64,000 bases of DNA from Anoplopoma fimbria (Eukaryota > Chordata > Actinopteri > Perciformes > Anoplopomatidae). The position numbers were made by a program, and so were the translations under genes. Shown here piece after piece: positions 15,201 to 26,665 of this stretch. The notes beneath the pieces were generated by a model. It was not told where the DNA came from, did no database searches, and worked only from the letters and a program-made list of their open reading frames with translations. The stretch lies in NCBI RefSeq assembly GCF_027596085.1, contig NC_072454.1:25874323-25938322 (forward strand), written 5' to 3'. How positions within the stretch are numbered: the stretch's first letter is position 1; every line of letters starts with the position of its first letter.

Positions 15201-17916
15201 ACTTAGGCAGGACAAAGGCTTTGCCTGATGAAATGCCTTTTAATGACAACATGGTGAGATTAACATTTTGTTCCCTGGTACTCACGGCTTGTCGCATTAA
15301 GGAATGACATCCATTTGCTGTGTGCCCAGCGTATCATCTTTGTTTGAGCTCCCAGTGTCCCTTTGTTTTTTTGCACTGAGAATGTAACCTCCAAAATGAA
15401 CAAGATGTTCCTTCTGAGCAGTCTCCACGTGGAGAATTGAAATATTGGATGGAGCCCCAGGGCTTCTTGATGTAAAATGGTTGTTAACAGCTGGTGAAGA
15501 ATTAAACCACCAACTAAAATAAAATGTGATTTGACAAGCAGCTGCTTATTCCATATACAAGCAGTATGGTGTGATAACAGTAGACTTACAGCTACAAATC
15601 ATTATTGTTCAATAAAGATTATATGTAACTGAACAATGGCTACGTCAGAATATCTTAATGGATCTGTTGAGTCAGATGACTTGACCTAATTATAAAATTA
15701 TTTCTAGGATTGGTTATTTTTTCCTTAGGTATGGGAATTTAGAGTACAAGTTTTTCATCTTCTTGATACTTCATTAACTGCTGAATATATACTGGACATA
15801 CTTCCCATAAAATCTGTGTAAAACATTTGCTTAATTTCTGAAACAAATGGAGTATATTAACTTTGCTATTAGAAACTACAAGAATAATAATCAGATGTTA
15901 TCCTTTCCAAGATAAATATGGCAGCCTTTTCTTAGATTTTCAAAGAAGAAATTTAGAATTGCTCTGTTTTATTGTGAGGTTTTATATATTTCTACATGTT
16001 CTGGGCAAGGAAATCCCACAGTGCTAATTAGAGAAGGAACGGGTCATTCATGGTGGCCATTTTGAATCTGGAGGTTGAATAAATGATGAACTTGAGGTGA
16101 ATGTGTTATCCATGCCTTTTAAAATGTGAAGTTCATCTTAAAACAGCTACTGTAGACAAACAACCATAAGGGTGCAACTTAAAATTATTTTCATATTTGA
16201 TGTAGATTTCCAAATGAATGTCAGAAAATAGTAAGGAAAAGTGCTTCCATCACAAGTTGACTAAAACCAAGGTGGCATCTTTATATTTGTTATTTTCTGC
16301 AACCAAAAAGTCTACTCCGATATTCATTTTACAACAATCCAAAACAGGAAAAAGCTTAAATTCCTTACATTTGAGAAGCTGACTCCAGCAGACGTCTATT
16401 TTTCCGCTTAATTATCAAACAATTATCTGAATTATTGATGACTAATAATAATACTAATAATTTCAGTTTAATAAAATAAATTACACCGTACCACATATTT
16501 TCAACATGATGACAACAACAATAAGCAATAAATCAATAAACAATCAAATAATTGTATTGTCTTTTTTTCTAGTTATGTTTCAAAGACAAAATTTATAGGC
16601 GGTAGCTGACTATTGAGATTTGAGTTTGTGCTTGAACTTTTTGGAGTGTAGGCGGTTAAGGAAGTTGAGCAATGTTTTACATATGAAAGACTTCTGAGCA
16701 AGTTTTGATTGAATTAGACTCCTGCCTGCTAGCTCATCACAGTGAGCCCTCTCCTCCATGACTGAATTGAATCACTGCAGCTTTTGATCAATCGTTACCT
16801 GGTGGACAACGCGTGTCGGTGTAGTAAGCGTCCCAACATATAGCTCCAATGCATTAGTGAGTATCTGAGAGTGCATGTGGTGAATGAGTAGGGGACAGAC
16901 AGGCACTTTGCTTCTTTTGAGTTGTGAACAAAAGCAATGGGTAGAAGCAATCAAGTTAATCTGTGGGGACACAGATGTATAGCTCATGGTGCACTTATCT
17001 CCAAGTACTGAGATGATCAGATATACTATGATCACTGGCCTTTTTCAACTTCATTTTTTTTGGCATCTTTATTGGACAGTTGACAGTGAATAGGGATAGA
17101 GATGGGGGTATTACATGCAACAAAGGACTCATGAGCTGTAAAAACTTGGTTACCTATCAATGAATATGAATTATTGCCGTTTTCTGATTGCTACACCACC
17201 AACATTAGAAACCTGTGTTTCAAAGTAATGCTAAATATATTTAAATTCATATTTTTTTGTATCCCATAAAGGCAATATATAATAATACATGAACTACCCT
17301 ATGACTACCTTTATGTTACACATTACATTTAGCATGCGTCTCTAAAGGCTCTTACTCTCATCTGTGGTCCTCTCCAGGTGAAGGTCTGGTTCCAGAACCG
17401 GCGCACTAAGCAGAAAAAGGACCAGGGGAAGGACTCTGAGCTGCGTTCGGTGGTTTCAGAGACGGCAGCAACCTGCAGTGTCCTCAGACTACTGGAGCAG
17501 GGACGGCTGCTAACGCCTCCAGGCCTGCCAGGCCTCCTGCCCCACTGTGGCAGCGGCACACTGGGCTCCGCCCTGCGCCCTCCCTCCATGACCATGGTCA
17601 GCAACGGCAGCAGTAGCAACAGCAGCGGCGGCAGCACCGGCACGGCGGGGGCAGCCCTCCACTACCCGCCGTCACCAGCTCAGGGACAGTGGCGGGCCTG
17701 CAGAGCTCGCCAGCGGCTCACGGCCTCTTCAGCTTTCCCATGCCCTCCTTACTCAGTGGCGTCGCCTCCCGCATTTCCTCCAACCCCCTGTCCATGGCCG
17801 GCTCGCTTGCTGGCAACCTGCAGGAACTTTCCGCCCGCTACCTGAGTTCCTCTGCTTTTGAGCCTTACACGCGGACCAATGGCAAAGAATCCATGGACAA
17901 GAAAATTGTGGAATGA
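12029..17916 (+). CDS. vax1: Ventral anterior homeobox 1 (Vax1), three coding exons, apparent frameshift in exon 3
   Basis: Vax1 is a nuclear homeodomain repressor that specifies ventral forebrain, optic stalk and optic nerve. Coding exons are 12029-12242, 13782-13969 and 17378-17916, all with GT-AG borders. The ATG has A at -3 and G at +4, and an in-frame TAA lies 60 bp upstream. Order of features: variable N-terminus, [11 protein letters not shown], the Vax-specific [18 protein letters not shown], homeodomain at about residues 91-150 with [14 protein letters not shown] (Gln50, Asn51), then [10 protein letters not shown], and a C-terminal block [40 protein letters not shown] and the C-terminus favour Vax1 over Vax2 (which has GTIREIV). 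The upstream part of exon 3 and the conserved C-terminus lie in different frames: one base appears missing near 17661-17671. Read literally the protein ends at 17845 after 289 residues with a foreign tail; with the frame change the product would be about 313 residues, normal for fish Vax1. Confidence 0.93.
12243..13781 (+). other. vax1: vax1 intron 1
   Basis: A 1.5-kb phase-1 intron, strongly AT-rich, from GTAAGG to TTGTTGCAG. It contains an (AAATA)n run at about 13616-13671. No nested gene was seen. Confidence 0.9.
13616..13671. repeat. (AAATA)n / (AAT)n simple repeat in vax1 intron 1
   Basis: Tandem five-base AAATA units pass into AAT units. It is A-rich simple sequence. Confidence 0.95.
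13782..13969 (+). CDS. vax1: vax1 coding exon 2
   Basis: It encodes residues 72-134: [18 protein letters not shown] followed by homeodomain helices 1-2 and the start of helix 3 (ending NLSETQ). The exon joins in phase at both ends, with 188 bases plus the carried base giving 63 codons. The donor is GTATGT. The homeodomain is split before VKVWFQN, the usual position in Vax genes. Confidence 0.96.
13970..17377 (+). other. vax1: vax1 intron 2, with possible regulatory segments
   Basis: A 3.4-kb phase-0 intron from GTATGT to TCTCCAG. Segments 14580-15000 and 15190-15500 are less AT-rich and look non-random, which is compatible with enhancer content. At 14942-14951 and 14970-14979 there is an exact inverted pair AGGTTGACCT/AGGTCAACCT. 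No nested coding exon was found. Confidence 0.7.
14942..14979. promoter_or_regulatory. Inverted AGGTCA-type half-sites in vax1 intron 2
   Basis: The two 10-bp arms AGGTTGACCT and AGGTCAACCT are exact reverse complements with an 18-bp spacer. Each includes a nuclear-receptor half-site (TGACCT / AGGTCA). The arrangement is seen; binding is conjecture. Confidence 0.3.
17378..17916 (+). CDS. vax1: vax1 coding exon 3 with 1-bp frame disruption
   Basis: It starts [19 protein letters not shown] after acceptor TCTCCAG and reads KDSELRSV...LLEQGRLL...LHYPP in the opening frame. From 17671 the Vax1-like text ([18 protein letters not shown], then the [18 protein letters not shown] block) is in the frame that ends at TGA 17914-17916. 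The two halves are joined if one base is missing from the C/G run near 17661-17671. The opening frame stops at 17843-17845. An assembly error is the simplest explanation because both halves are well conserved and no splice sites flank the break. Confidence 0.9.
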
Positions 17917-18500
17917 TGCTTTGTTTCTACATAAATGGATCCCTGTTTCGTCTGGACACGTTTCCTTGGCTTCTATTGTCTTTGTTTGGTTCTGCTCATT
18001 GTCTTTCATCTGTCTGTGTCATGTTCTGTAGCAGTTCATTTATTCCAGTTGCACATCTGGCGCCTTGTTCAAGGAAGAAAATAAAGACCTACACAAGCTC
18101 ATCTAACAAAGACAGGGTGGCGGAGGAAAGATTTTGCACAAAATGTTCCTATAGGACTTGTTACCGAGAATTAGAGAGGCTCTGACACTCTGTGGAGATT
18201 ACTGAAGGATCTTTCAGGTTTCTGTTAAAACACAGTTTTGTTTAGTTCTTTCTATGAATCCCAAATTACAATATACACAACACAGGGGACAAGAGAATAT
18301 GGCTGCTTCTTACCACAATAGCTCGACCGCTGTAAGAGAAGTGGTACATAATGTATAGAAAGGAGTGCAGTATCGGTGACAGAAAGTGTAAAGTGATGGT
18401 ACCTTCCTGAATTGTGTTTTAATATTTGATTGTGTTGGGTAGATGTAGAGAAAGAAAGCGAGCTGTCAAACACCTGAGCAGCGGTTTGTGAGATCCAATC
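17917..18500 (+). other. vax1: vax1 3' UTR (part)
   Basis: This is sequence immediately after the stop codon. The first AATAAA is at 18080-18085, about 165 bases past the stop. The true end of the transcript is not known and may lie further downstream. Confidence 0.55.
18080..18085 (+). terminator. vax1: Candidate polyadenylation signal of vax1
   Basis: Canonical AATAAA hexamer on the gene's strand, the first after the stop codon. Other AATAAA hexamers occur downstream, so this may be only a proximal site. Confidence 0.4.
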
Positions 18501-21500
18501 AGCAAATCAAAATAATGTAAATTTAAAATTCAGCATTATGAATGAACAAGCAAGGCCAGTTTTTAAACACAGAATTGAAGAAGAAAAAAGTGCCTCTGTT
18601 TAAAGGTCGCTGCAAGGCCGTCTTCAGCACCAAACCCAATGCATTTCACATGTGAATGCGATTTGCTCACGTGAATGCCTCGCAAAAATTCAGCGTACAA
18701 AAAGATATTTTTTGTATATCCGTTTGTATTAAGTTTGGACCAAACCAAAACATAATCCGAAGAAGTTGTTGTCATACAGTACGATTGTTCAATTGTTCAG
18801 TGTTGTTATCTCTATGGTTTGGTGAGGACTAAAACATTTTACGAGAAAAGTCCTTACTTTGTGGAATTTTCGTCTTCAAGATGCAGTACCTGACTTTTTT
18901 CTTTGTCTGTGAATTCTCAGAGTATTTGGTGTACAATTTATATTTCATGCACGAGCTAAGCAAAGGAATGAGTTCATGAAAGGAGGAGTTCTGAGGAAAA
19001 GCTTTTCAGCATTAGTAAGCTGCCTGCTTTGTTTAACACTACAAGGTAACAGTTTTTTCAATCATTAAGACAATACAATAACCTTTCCTTTCTGTTTGAA
19101 AATGTCTAAATCCAAAGCCTCCATAAAAGACTAATGCATGTGGAGACTGGATGGAATTATTGTAGTATAAAATTACTGGAAATTCAAAATTGTTATTTTA
19201 TTGTAAATTATTCACTTCTGTATCTAATAGATTATTAGTATATCTGGAAAATAATGAATGAATGAATGTATTAGCGGATTGAGAAATCAATCAAAAGCTC
19301 TTTGGTGCTGTTGTTGTGAAATATCTTGAAATTTGTGAAACGTGTGGTACAAATGTGCATATATATTATGTATGGCTACAGACAAAGACAAGTGTGTTTT
19401 TCATTTTTCTTTCATACATGTTGCTGTGAATCAAGTTCTGATAAATTTCATGACTGTTATACCTCAGACACCATGGCCTGATGTCTATGCTCCACATGTC
19501 TGTTACCACAACTATTGGTAATGTTACTTACAATGTAATCACCACTAATCTTTGACTGGAGTGGGACGATAACAGAACTTCTGATTAAAAGTAAAAGTTG
19601 TAATAATAGCTTTATTACAAATTCGAATGAGCGGTTTGAAGAACAATTACAGGTGTACTAGCAGTCATGACATTGCGTTCAGTTTTGAATAGATTTCATT
19701 AGGACTGCAGCTAAATACTGTATATTCATTATCATGGGGTCTATAAAATGTCAGAAAACTGTCAAAAAGGCCTGTCCCAGTTCCAAGGTGATGTCTTCAA
19801 ATGTCTTATTTTGTCCAAAATCCAAACATATTTAACTCACAACGATCTACAACAGAGAAAAGCAGCAAATTCTTGCTTTGGTTTTTAATTACATTTTTTT
19901 GCTTAAAAATAACCTAAATGATTAATCAACTATCAAAATAGTTCCTTATACATTTTTTTTTGTTGATCAATTAATTAAGTCCTTGATTATCTGTATTACC
20001 TATAGGTTCCACATTAGCCTGAAATGGGATAGCCACTTTGTGACTAATGGAGAATAAATATGGGACACAGCAGGCAAGGTATAATTCCAATGGATATGGA
20101 GACACCCCCTTTCACTTATGAAAAATGATATTCTTATCCCCCACAACACTTACAAACAGTTTTAGTTTGATTAACCAACTAAAATCTCTCTGTCCAGCTG
20201 TTTATATCCCGACGACAGAGAAGTGGAGACCAAATTGAGGATATGCTCATCTGGCTTGCCCTCATTCATTATTGTGAGCTCACAACAAGAAGCTTTATAA
20301 AACAGCATTTTTTTTACATTTTTTTGTTGGAAAGTCATTATTCTGGAAAAAAACAATTTCATCATAATGTGTAATTTATTAGATTGATATACATTAATTT
20401 AAATGCAAGACACTTTATGAATAAATGAAAGCTCAAGGTAAAGTTACTAGATTTTCCAGAGCATTCAACCTTCTCATGGTTTTAATCATTACATTACATT
20501 CGCTGATGAAGACTGTGTAATGTGGTTGAAAGCCCGGGAAAAATATATTTTTCTGTCAACCAAACTAAACTACGGTTTCCAAGGTCGATAATGAACACTC
20601 CTTGTGCATTTTCATTCAGCATTAGTTTACGAGGCACATTTAATCATGGACTTGGACTAAGCCGAAAGCGTGTACAGGGACATAACAGGAGAGAAGGGCT
20701 GGGTGTGTCTGGTTTGCCGTGGCTGATGTGTGCAGCAGGACAGCTTTACTGGTTCCCCCATCAAGAAAACAGCACCTCCCCTAGCCCATTAAAAACACTG
20801 AAGCCTTTTTTTAAATACATATAAAAGACAATATATCTGAAAGCAACTCGCTAAAAAGTCTAGAGTAATTTAATCATTACAGGAGTAAATGAAAATAAAC
20901 AATAGTCCATCAGAAGTTGGACCGGGAGCGTTGGTGTAGTTGTGTGAATTATAGGGTCAATAATGGTGTGCTTCTGTTGCCAGTGGTAGAAGAACTACTA
21001 CTATGTTTACTACATTAAAAGTTGTAAAAGTACTTTGTACAGAAAAATTAACTTCCATCATGGCACACAATGGTTTGCATATATGTAAGCACAAGTTTAA
21101 GGTTGGCTTTAATATTCAGACAATGTTGTGTTCTGTTCCAAGTTTAGTTGAGCTGTTTCTGGCGGAGTAATCACAGGAGAAACGCAGGGACTGTCCAGCA
21201 ACAGAGAAAACTGAGGCTCTTTTGTGAGCAGACCCAAAGAAACCATCCTCCCCACTGTGTCTTGGGAATCTCCCCGGAGGAAAAAGAAAGGTCACATTTA
21301 CACCTCCTATCTCCCCCCCCCCCATTCTCTCCGTTCACCCCAAGTCCAATTAGAAGGAAGGTCGAGGAGGTTTTTTTTAAGTGGGGGGTTTCAGGGGACT
21401 GTGTGTGTATGCATGTGCAGGCAGGGCTGTTCTAGCTGCAGACCACCAACACATTTCACCCATCACATGGTCTTTAAGCTTAGGTCTTAGGAGGTGAAAG

Positions 21501-22643
21501 AAAGGCTACATCCTGTCTTGTTTTCAGTATCTGTTTTTGGGCCTTGTCCTTTTTGTGCCATACAGTGAATCTGGGGATTAACATGCTCAATCTTTCAGAA
21601 GAAGCGACCCTTTTCTAGCACACTGATCCAGCAAATGTAAGCTCCCCAGTGCTACGGAGCTACAGGTTGTAAATACCTGCACAGTTTAGTCACTCTGCTT
21701 CTTCAAACAATAATTAATCTCATTAAGTAATCAAAGAGTGAGGGGACCAGAAACCTCTCCAAAGCAAGGGATCCACTTGTGTATTCTGTGAAACACTTAG
21801 CACAAAGCTATGAAATAACTGTAATTATCAAATGTGTTGAAATATTACAATGTTTAATTACATCTGCAGCACCCTTGCCAGTTTGTTGTATTGGCATTGA
21901 GTTTGCAGTTTAGAATACCAAGATATATTCATGTCGCTTTTTTACAATTTCACCAATGCTATCAATGGCTTCACAGAAGAAGCAAAAAATCCTTATAAAT
22001 AGTAAAATAAGCTTTAATGTTATTTGCAGTGGAAGTACGTAAATAAAATGAGCTAATGGCATTCAGCGGTGTATCTATTCTGTTGATTGAATACTTATTT
22101 ACTGATTTACTAATGGACATTTTTAAAGCTGAACTGGCATTCTCTTCATGTAAACAGCAGATCAAGTGACTGTGTCATGTAAAATGATGAACGCAAAGTG
22201 ACCGCAGTTCTTCCTAGTGCTATGGAGCGTTAAAGCCTCTTTGAGCTCACTGTTTCGGTTTAAAGTCTTGTTTGTTGCACCAATTGCAAATCTAAGATCT
22301 TCACAGCAAGGCTCGAAAAACTTTTTTTATCGTAAGAAAAGCAATAAGCAACAAAGGACCTAATTCAACTGCAAACTTTAATAGTGAAATAGAAAATAAA
22401 AACACAGAAATAACAAGGCGATTCTAACAACAGGCTATAGCTTATGCAGTACTTGAAACAAATGCAGTAAGATAGTTGTGAAGATCAGGTGGTGGACTAG
22501 AGCATATGGGGAAAAAAATAAAAATAAACACTCTTTAGCTGAAGGTCAGTCATATATACAGTCTCTCGTAGACAGACGGCATAAAAAATCGTTATATCAT
22601 AAGGATGTACCCTAATTAATTTTGTCTATATTTAAGGTCCCTA

Positions 22644-22646
<3 letters not shown>
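18501..22646. other. Gene-free DNA downstream of vax1
   Basis: No protein-like frame or RNA gene was recognised. The stretch 20560-20770 and the C/T-rich segment near 21300-21420 are locally GC-richer but contain no identifiable exon. Confidence 0.5.

Positions 22647-22734
<88 letters not shown>
22647..22734. repeat. (AC)44 microsatellite
   Basis: An uninterrupted AC run of 88 bases. The minus-strand valine/cysteine frame across it is a repeat translation. Confidence 0.98.
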
Positions 22735-22736
<2 letters not shown>

Positions 22737-22910
22737 TTAACACACACAAACACAATCACACATACAGATAAAAACCAAAAAGAAACATAGAAGGAAAAAA
22801 AGAAAAATGCCAAAATGGTAAAAGAATATGGGGTCATATCAATCTCAATATTAATCAATGCACAAAGAAGGATTTACAAATGTATTTTGTGATTAATATA
22901 TAATATGACC

Positions 22911-22912
22911 AT

Positions 22913-22968
<56 letters not shown>
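22911..22968. repeat. (TA)n microsatellite
   Basis: An alternating TA run with one TTA interruption, 180 bp from the AC run. Confidence 0.96.
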
Positions 22969-22974
<6 letters not shown>

Positions 22975-23099
22975 GGAATCCACATATAAAGGAGATTCAC
23001 AAGTAAATGACACATCACATACAAATGTGTATTAAATAAGTGTAATAGAAATGTATGTATTAAAAAGGATATGAGATTTTCGTTGTGCACAAACTTTTG

Positions 23100-23560
23100 A
23101 ACATTGGCCAGAAGGATGGCCAGCTCACAATTAAAAAAAATATCATTTATCCGAAGTCACCAACACCACAAACACGAGCCCAAGGTTAAGTCCAGTGACT
23201 CAAAATAGCCGAGGTGACACCCACCTGACAGCTAGTGGCTGTGACGGCCCCCACCTCTCACTCAAAGTGGCCACGCCCTTAATTATGCCTAATTTTCAGC
23301 CTTCATATTATTTAAACTGGTAAGTTATATAAAATGTCATCCCGTAAAGTTGTTGTGAACAGGTACATTAGCATAGAGACAAAAATTGTTTTTTGTACAA
23401 GGGTGTAAACAAAAAAAAACTTATTTCTGTTGGACATTTCATCACGGGGGCAGTTGGGGATTGACTTGCTTTTAGAGCGAGCCTCAAGTGGCCATTTGAT
23501 GAACTGCAGCTCTTCTGCGTTGAGTTCATTTCTCTGCACCAAAGGTTGCCACTTGCTCTA
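23100..23560 (-). repeat. Interspersed teleost repeat
   Basis: Read on the minus strand this has a sequence I recall from many fish genomes: AAGTGGCAACC near the start, TGTCTCTATGCTAATGTACC, AAGGGCGTGGCCACTTTGAG, and GTCACTGGACTTAACCTTGG. It has no coding potential. Start and end are approximate and the family name is unknown to me. Confidence 0.55.
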
Positions 23561-25030
23561 TTCAAAAATGGATTTTATCAAGGAATTGCCAATCAGATGT
23601 CTCATAAATTTTCAATCAATCACATGAGCGCGCTACAACTTACTCTTACATCATGCTGGAGAGACAGTATTAACGCAGCAAGCTGAGCAAAGGTTTTACT
23701 GTCATTGTTTGTACCCAGCGAATGTTGGCTTGCAAATGGGACTACAAACTGCATTTCGTTGTGGAACCCTGTTGTACAATGACAAGAAATTAACCTTGTA
23801 ACCCTGATACTTGAAGGCTGGTGGTTGTAGAAAAAGGCAATTTTTTTCCTACAATTAAAAGATAGGTTCACCAAGCATGAAAGACAAATCAAGTAACGTA
23901 GCCTTAAAATGCCAGTATACCAGAGACGATGCTATTGTGTTGGCATGGAGCACCAATCAGGGAACAGCAGGACAATCTACTAAATGATTGGATAGATAAG
24001 GACCTATTGTCTTTCTAGGACACATCAAAGCAACCTAGAACAATGCTATTAGCATTTTATAATACCATAAATTACCTTTTAACCCGACAAACATTGATAT
24101 TGGACAATTCTGCAAACCACTGATTGTATTCAGTTACAATGACATTCTTAACATTTAATGGCAAAGTTCAAAGGGATAGTTCAGATAATTGGATGTTTGG
24201 TTATGTGATGTCCTTATCCATAGTCAATGTATTACCTACAGTAGATGGCAGTCGGCACGTCCCCCGCGTACAATTAAACTGATGGTATTTCTTTTAGTTG
24301 GACCTTTCTTAGGTGTCTAAAATATGTTTGGCTGCTGCAGACCCTTGCTGGTCTGTTTCTCCAAACTGGGAGTGTGCCAACTGTCATCTACTTTAGGTAG
24401 TCTATTACACTGACAATGGATAAGTACCTCATACAACCCCACTTCAAATCACCCGCACTATCCAACGGATAAATGGACAAAAGGACTAATCACTGTTTTA
24501 ATGCAAAGTGCTGCATGTATGTGGAATCGCACACTGGAGCTACTAATAAAACAGTATTCTCCGCCGCCTAAAACATGCCTTGTTCAAAAGTTGCAAACAC
24601 AACATTCTATCATCATCGTAACCAGTTCTTGGAAAAGACACAAGTATCCTATGGATCAAATTCATCTACAATCTACTAAGTATTAGACAAAAATTTGGGG
24701 GGGACTCTTTTTAAAAAATGGGTTAGAGTGTGAGCGTGTGCTCGTGTGTGCTTGGGTTAAAAAGAGGGAGGCGATTGTGTTGTGTGGATTCTATTAAAGG
24801 CCATAGTTGTTGTGTGAGTGGCCTTATTGTTAATGATAAGAGTGTGGTGATGTTTGAATACAATTAAATGTAAAGCCTAGTTGTGTGCCTTGGTTTGCAT
24901 CCATGAAGTCTTGTACACTACAGCATTAGGTAGACGGTAACCCCTTGATTGCCAGCGGGTATTTTGAACACTGGCTGGGACCAATTACGAAAACATGCAG
25001 CAAACAGGTTGATTTATAAATTGATCTCTT
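23561..25030. other. Gene-free interval
   Basis: No supported gene. The part next to the gypsy remnant (about 24700-25030) is where a 3' LTR would be expected, but no LTR pair could be demonstrated. Confidence 0.45.
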
Positions 25031-25034
25031 GTGT

Positions 25035-25640
25035 CTAATGTCTGGGACGCCTAGTCCTCCTGGTGGTTTCTCCACCACCTTGTATGGGCCGAGACTTTTT
25101 CGCTAAGAACTTGCATTCACTTGTGTTTACGAGCATGAAGACCTTTTCTCCAGGATGGACCTCTCTTATCTTGGCTCCTCCATTGTAGATGCGAGCTTGG
25201 GCCGTGTGCTGGACCATTGGCCATACCTGAGCCAACTGCTTTTGATGTTGTCCATGTGGAATGTTTGCTGCTCCCACGCTTCTTTAGCCAGGTCGAGAAT
25301 TCCCGTGGGTTGTAGTTTTTGTAAGAGCTTGAATGGGGAGAATCCTGTAGAGCTCTGTAGGACATTTGGACAGCCCATAAGACATGAGGCAACATATGAT
25401 CCCAATTTTTACAGGCAATTTGTATTAACTATAGTAATTGCACTTCAGGGTCTTGTTGATCCACCCCACCAAGTCATCTGTCGCAGGTGGGGTAGATGCT
25501 TGCACAGGTCCTGCATGACCTTTGAAATTAGGGTGGTTCCCTGGTCAATCAGGATTTCTTTCACTGTGCTAACTCTTGAAAACAACAAGAGAATCTCTTA
25601 CGATGGATGGCCTTTGTTGAGGTAGTGCACAGGGGGACCA
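25035..25640 (-). pseudogene. Ty3/gypsy-type LTR retrotransposon pol remnant (integrase C-terminal part)
   Basis: On the minus strand, pieces of a gypsy-type integrase follow in the right order but in different frames. VKEILIDQGTTLISKVMQDL (about 25575-25500) resembles the integrase core around its second acidic residue. Next comes TGFSPFKLL...GILDLAKEAWEQQ (about 25350-25260). Last is ARIYNGGAKIREVHPGEKVFML...ECKFLAK (about 25200-25090), the region before the GPY/F module, which is degraded. Stops and at least two frame changes separate the pieces, so the copy is dead. Flanking LTRs, protease and reverse transcriptase were not found here. Confidence 0.7.
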
Positions 25641-26589
25641 GCTTAGGAAACTGGGTGGTGCGTGGACAATGACCAAGGTGAAGCAGTGCCCTTGTGGAGC
25701 ACTTCTTCTACTGGGTTAATTTACAGTAGGGGGTCTGCCATGAATATTTTGAAAGCGGGCCAGTCTCTTCTTATCAGGACTGGCACAAACAGGTTCTTTG
25801 CTACACCAGCTCTCAGCAAAGTTTTTCTCAACTCAATGTGAAACAAAAGAAGGGTGCACTGGAGCCTGATGCAGCTGTTACCATTGAGGCTGTTTCTAGG
25901 AGACTGGCGACGTCTAGACAGACGGGTGGGAAAATCAGGGTTCTGTCTCTGTGGCTGGGCCTCCCTCCTAGAGGGGACTCAGCTGGGGTGGATGGCATTG
26001 TCCCTGGGGCTATCTGATGATTCTCCAGCATTGCTTCCCTTGTGAGAACCCTAACCCTAAGATCTTCCTTATTGCCTGTGTTTTGGTACATTTTGTAGTT
26101 TATTAAAAAATATTGAAATCTTGAAAGAGGTAAAAATGAAACACCAAAGTATGCTTGACATTTTCTACTACCTTGTCAATTGCAAGTGCTTTCATCATTT
26201 CATGTGTTGATTTTTTTTTGGTTGCTACCTTTGTGGCTGTCCTCTAAAGCACCCCCAGGAAGGCCCCAACACCATCTTCTGGTGTCACCTTGGTCAGCAC
26301 ATCTCGGGATCCCCTGGGCCTCTCTTTTGCATTTGGGTGCCTGCATTCTCCGCCATACACTCCTAGTGTTTCTCCCCAGCTCCACGGTTTTCCTTCTACC
26401 CTCAGACAGCTCCTGCTCTCCTCCTTATGTAACAGTCACTTATGTTTACGATCCTCATCTAAGTTCCCTCCAGGTTTGGGTGAGCTCTTCCTAACTGGTG
26501 CTGGCTCCGCCCTGTTCTCTGGGCCCCTCTGCTGGAGGTTAGGCAACAGCGGTGGAGAGAGACGCCAGTTTTTTAATTAGTGAATGTTG

Positions 26590-26665
26590 CCATGTAAAAC
26601 GCTTTGAGTGGTTGGAATACTAGAAAAGCGCTATATTAATACAGTCGACACCATTTTATATGACC
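26590..26665 (+). repeat. LINE-type 3' tail fragment
   Basis: The phrase AAAACGCTTTGAGTGG, then GAAAAGCGCTATATTAATAC, is the common 3' end of a non-LTR retrotransposon class in fishes. Only the tail is present. Confidence 0.5.

Noticed and set aside
12029..17916. Calling the homeobox gene vax2 because it neighbours a V-ATPase B subunit gene
   Set aside because: The protein has [26 protein letters not shown] and the Vax1 C-terminus [13 protein letters not shown]; Vax2 proteins have GTIREIVLPKG and a different tail.
25155..25625. 156-codon plus-strand open frame
   Set aside because: It is the antisense shadow of the Ty3/gypsy integrase fragments on the minus strand.
26047..26061. Interstitial telomeric repeat (CCCTAA)n
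   Set aside because: Only two units (ACCCTAACCCTAA) are present, too few to mean anything; a degenerate AAACCCTAAA stretch near 29393 was dropped for the same reason.
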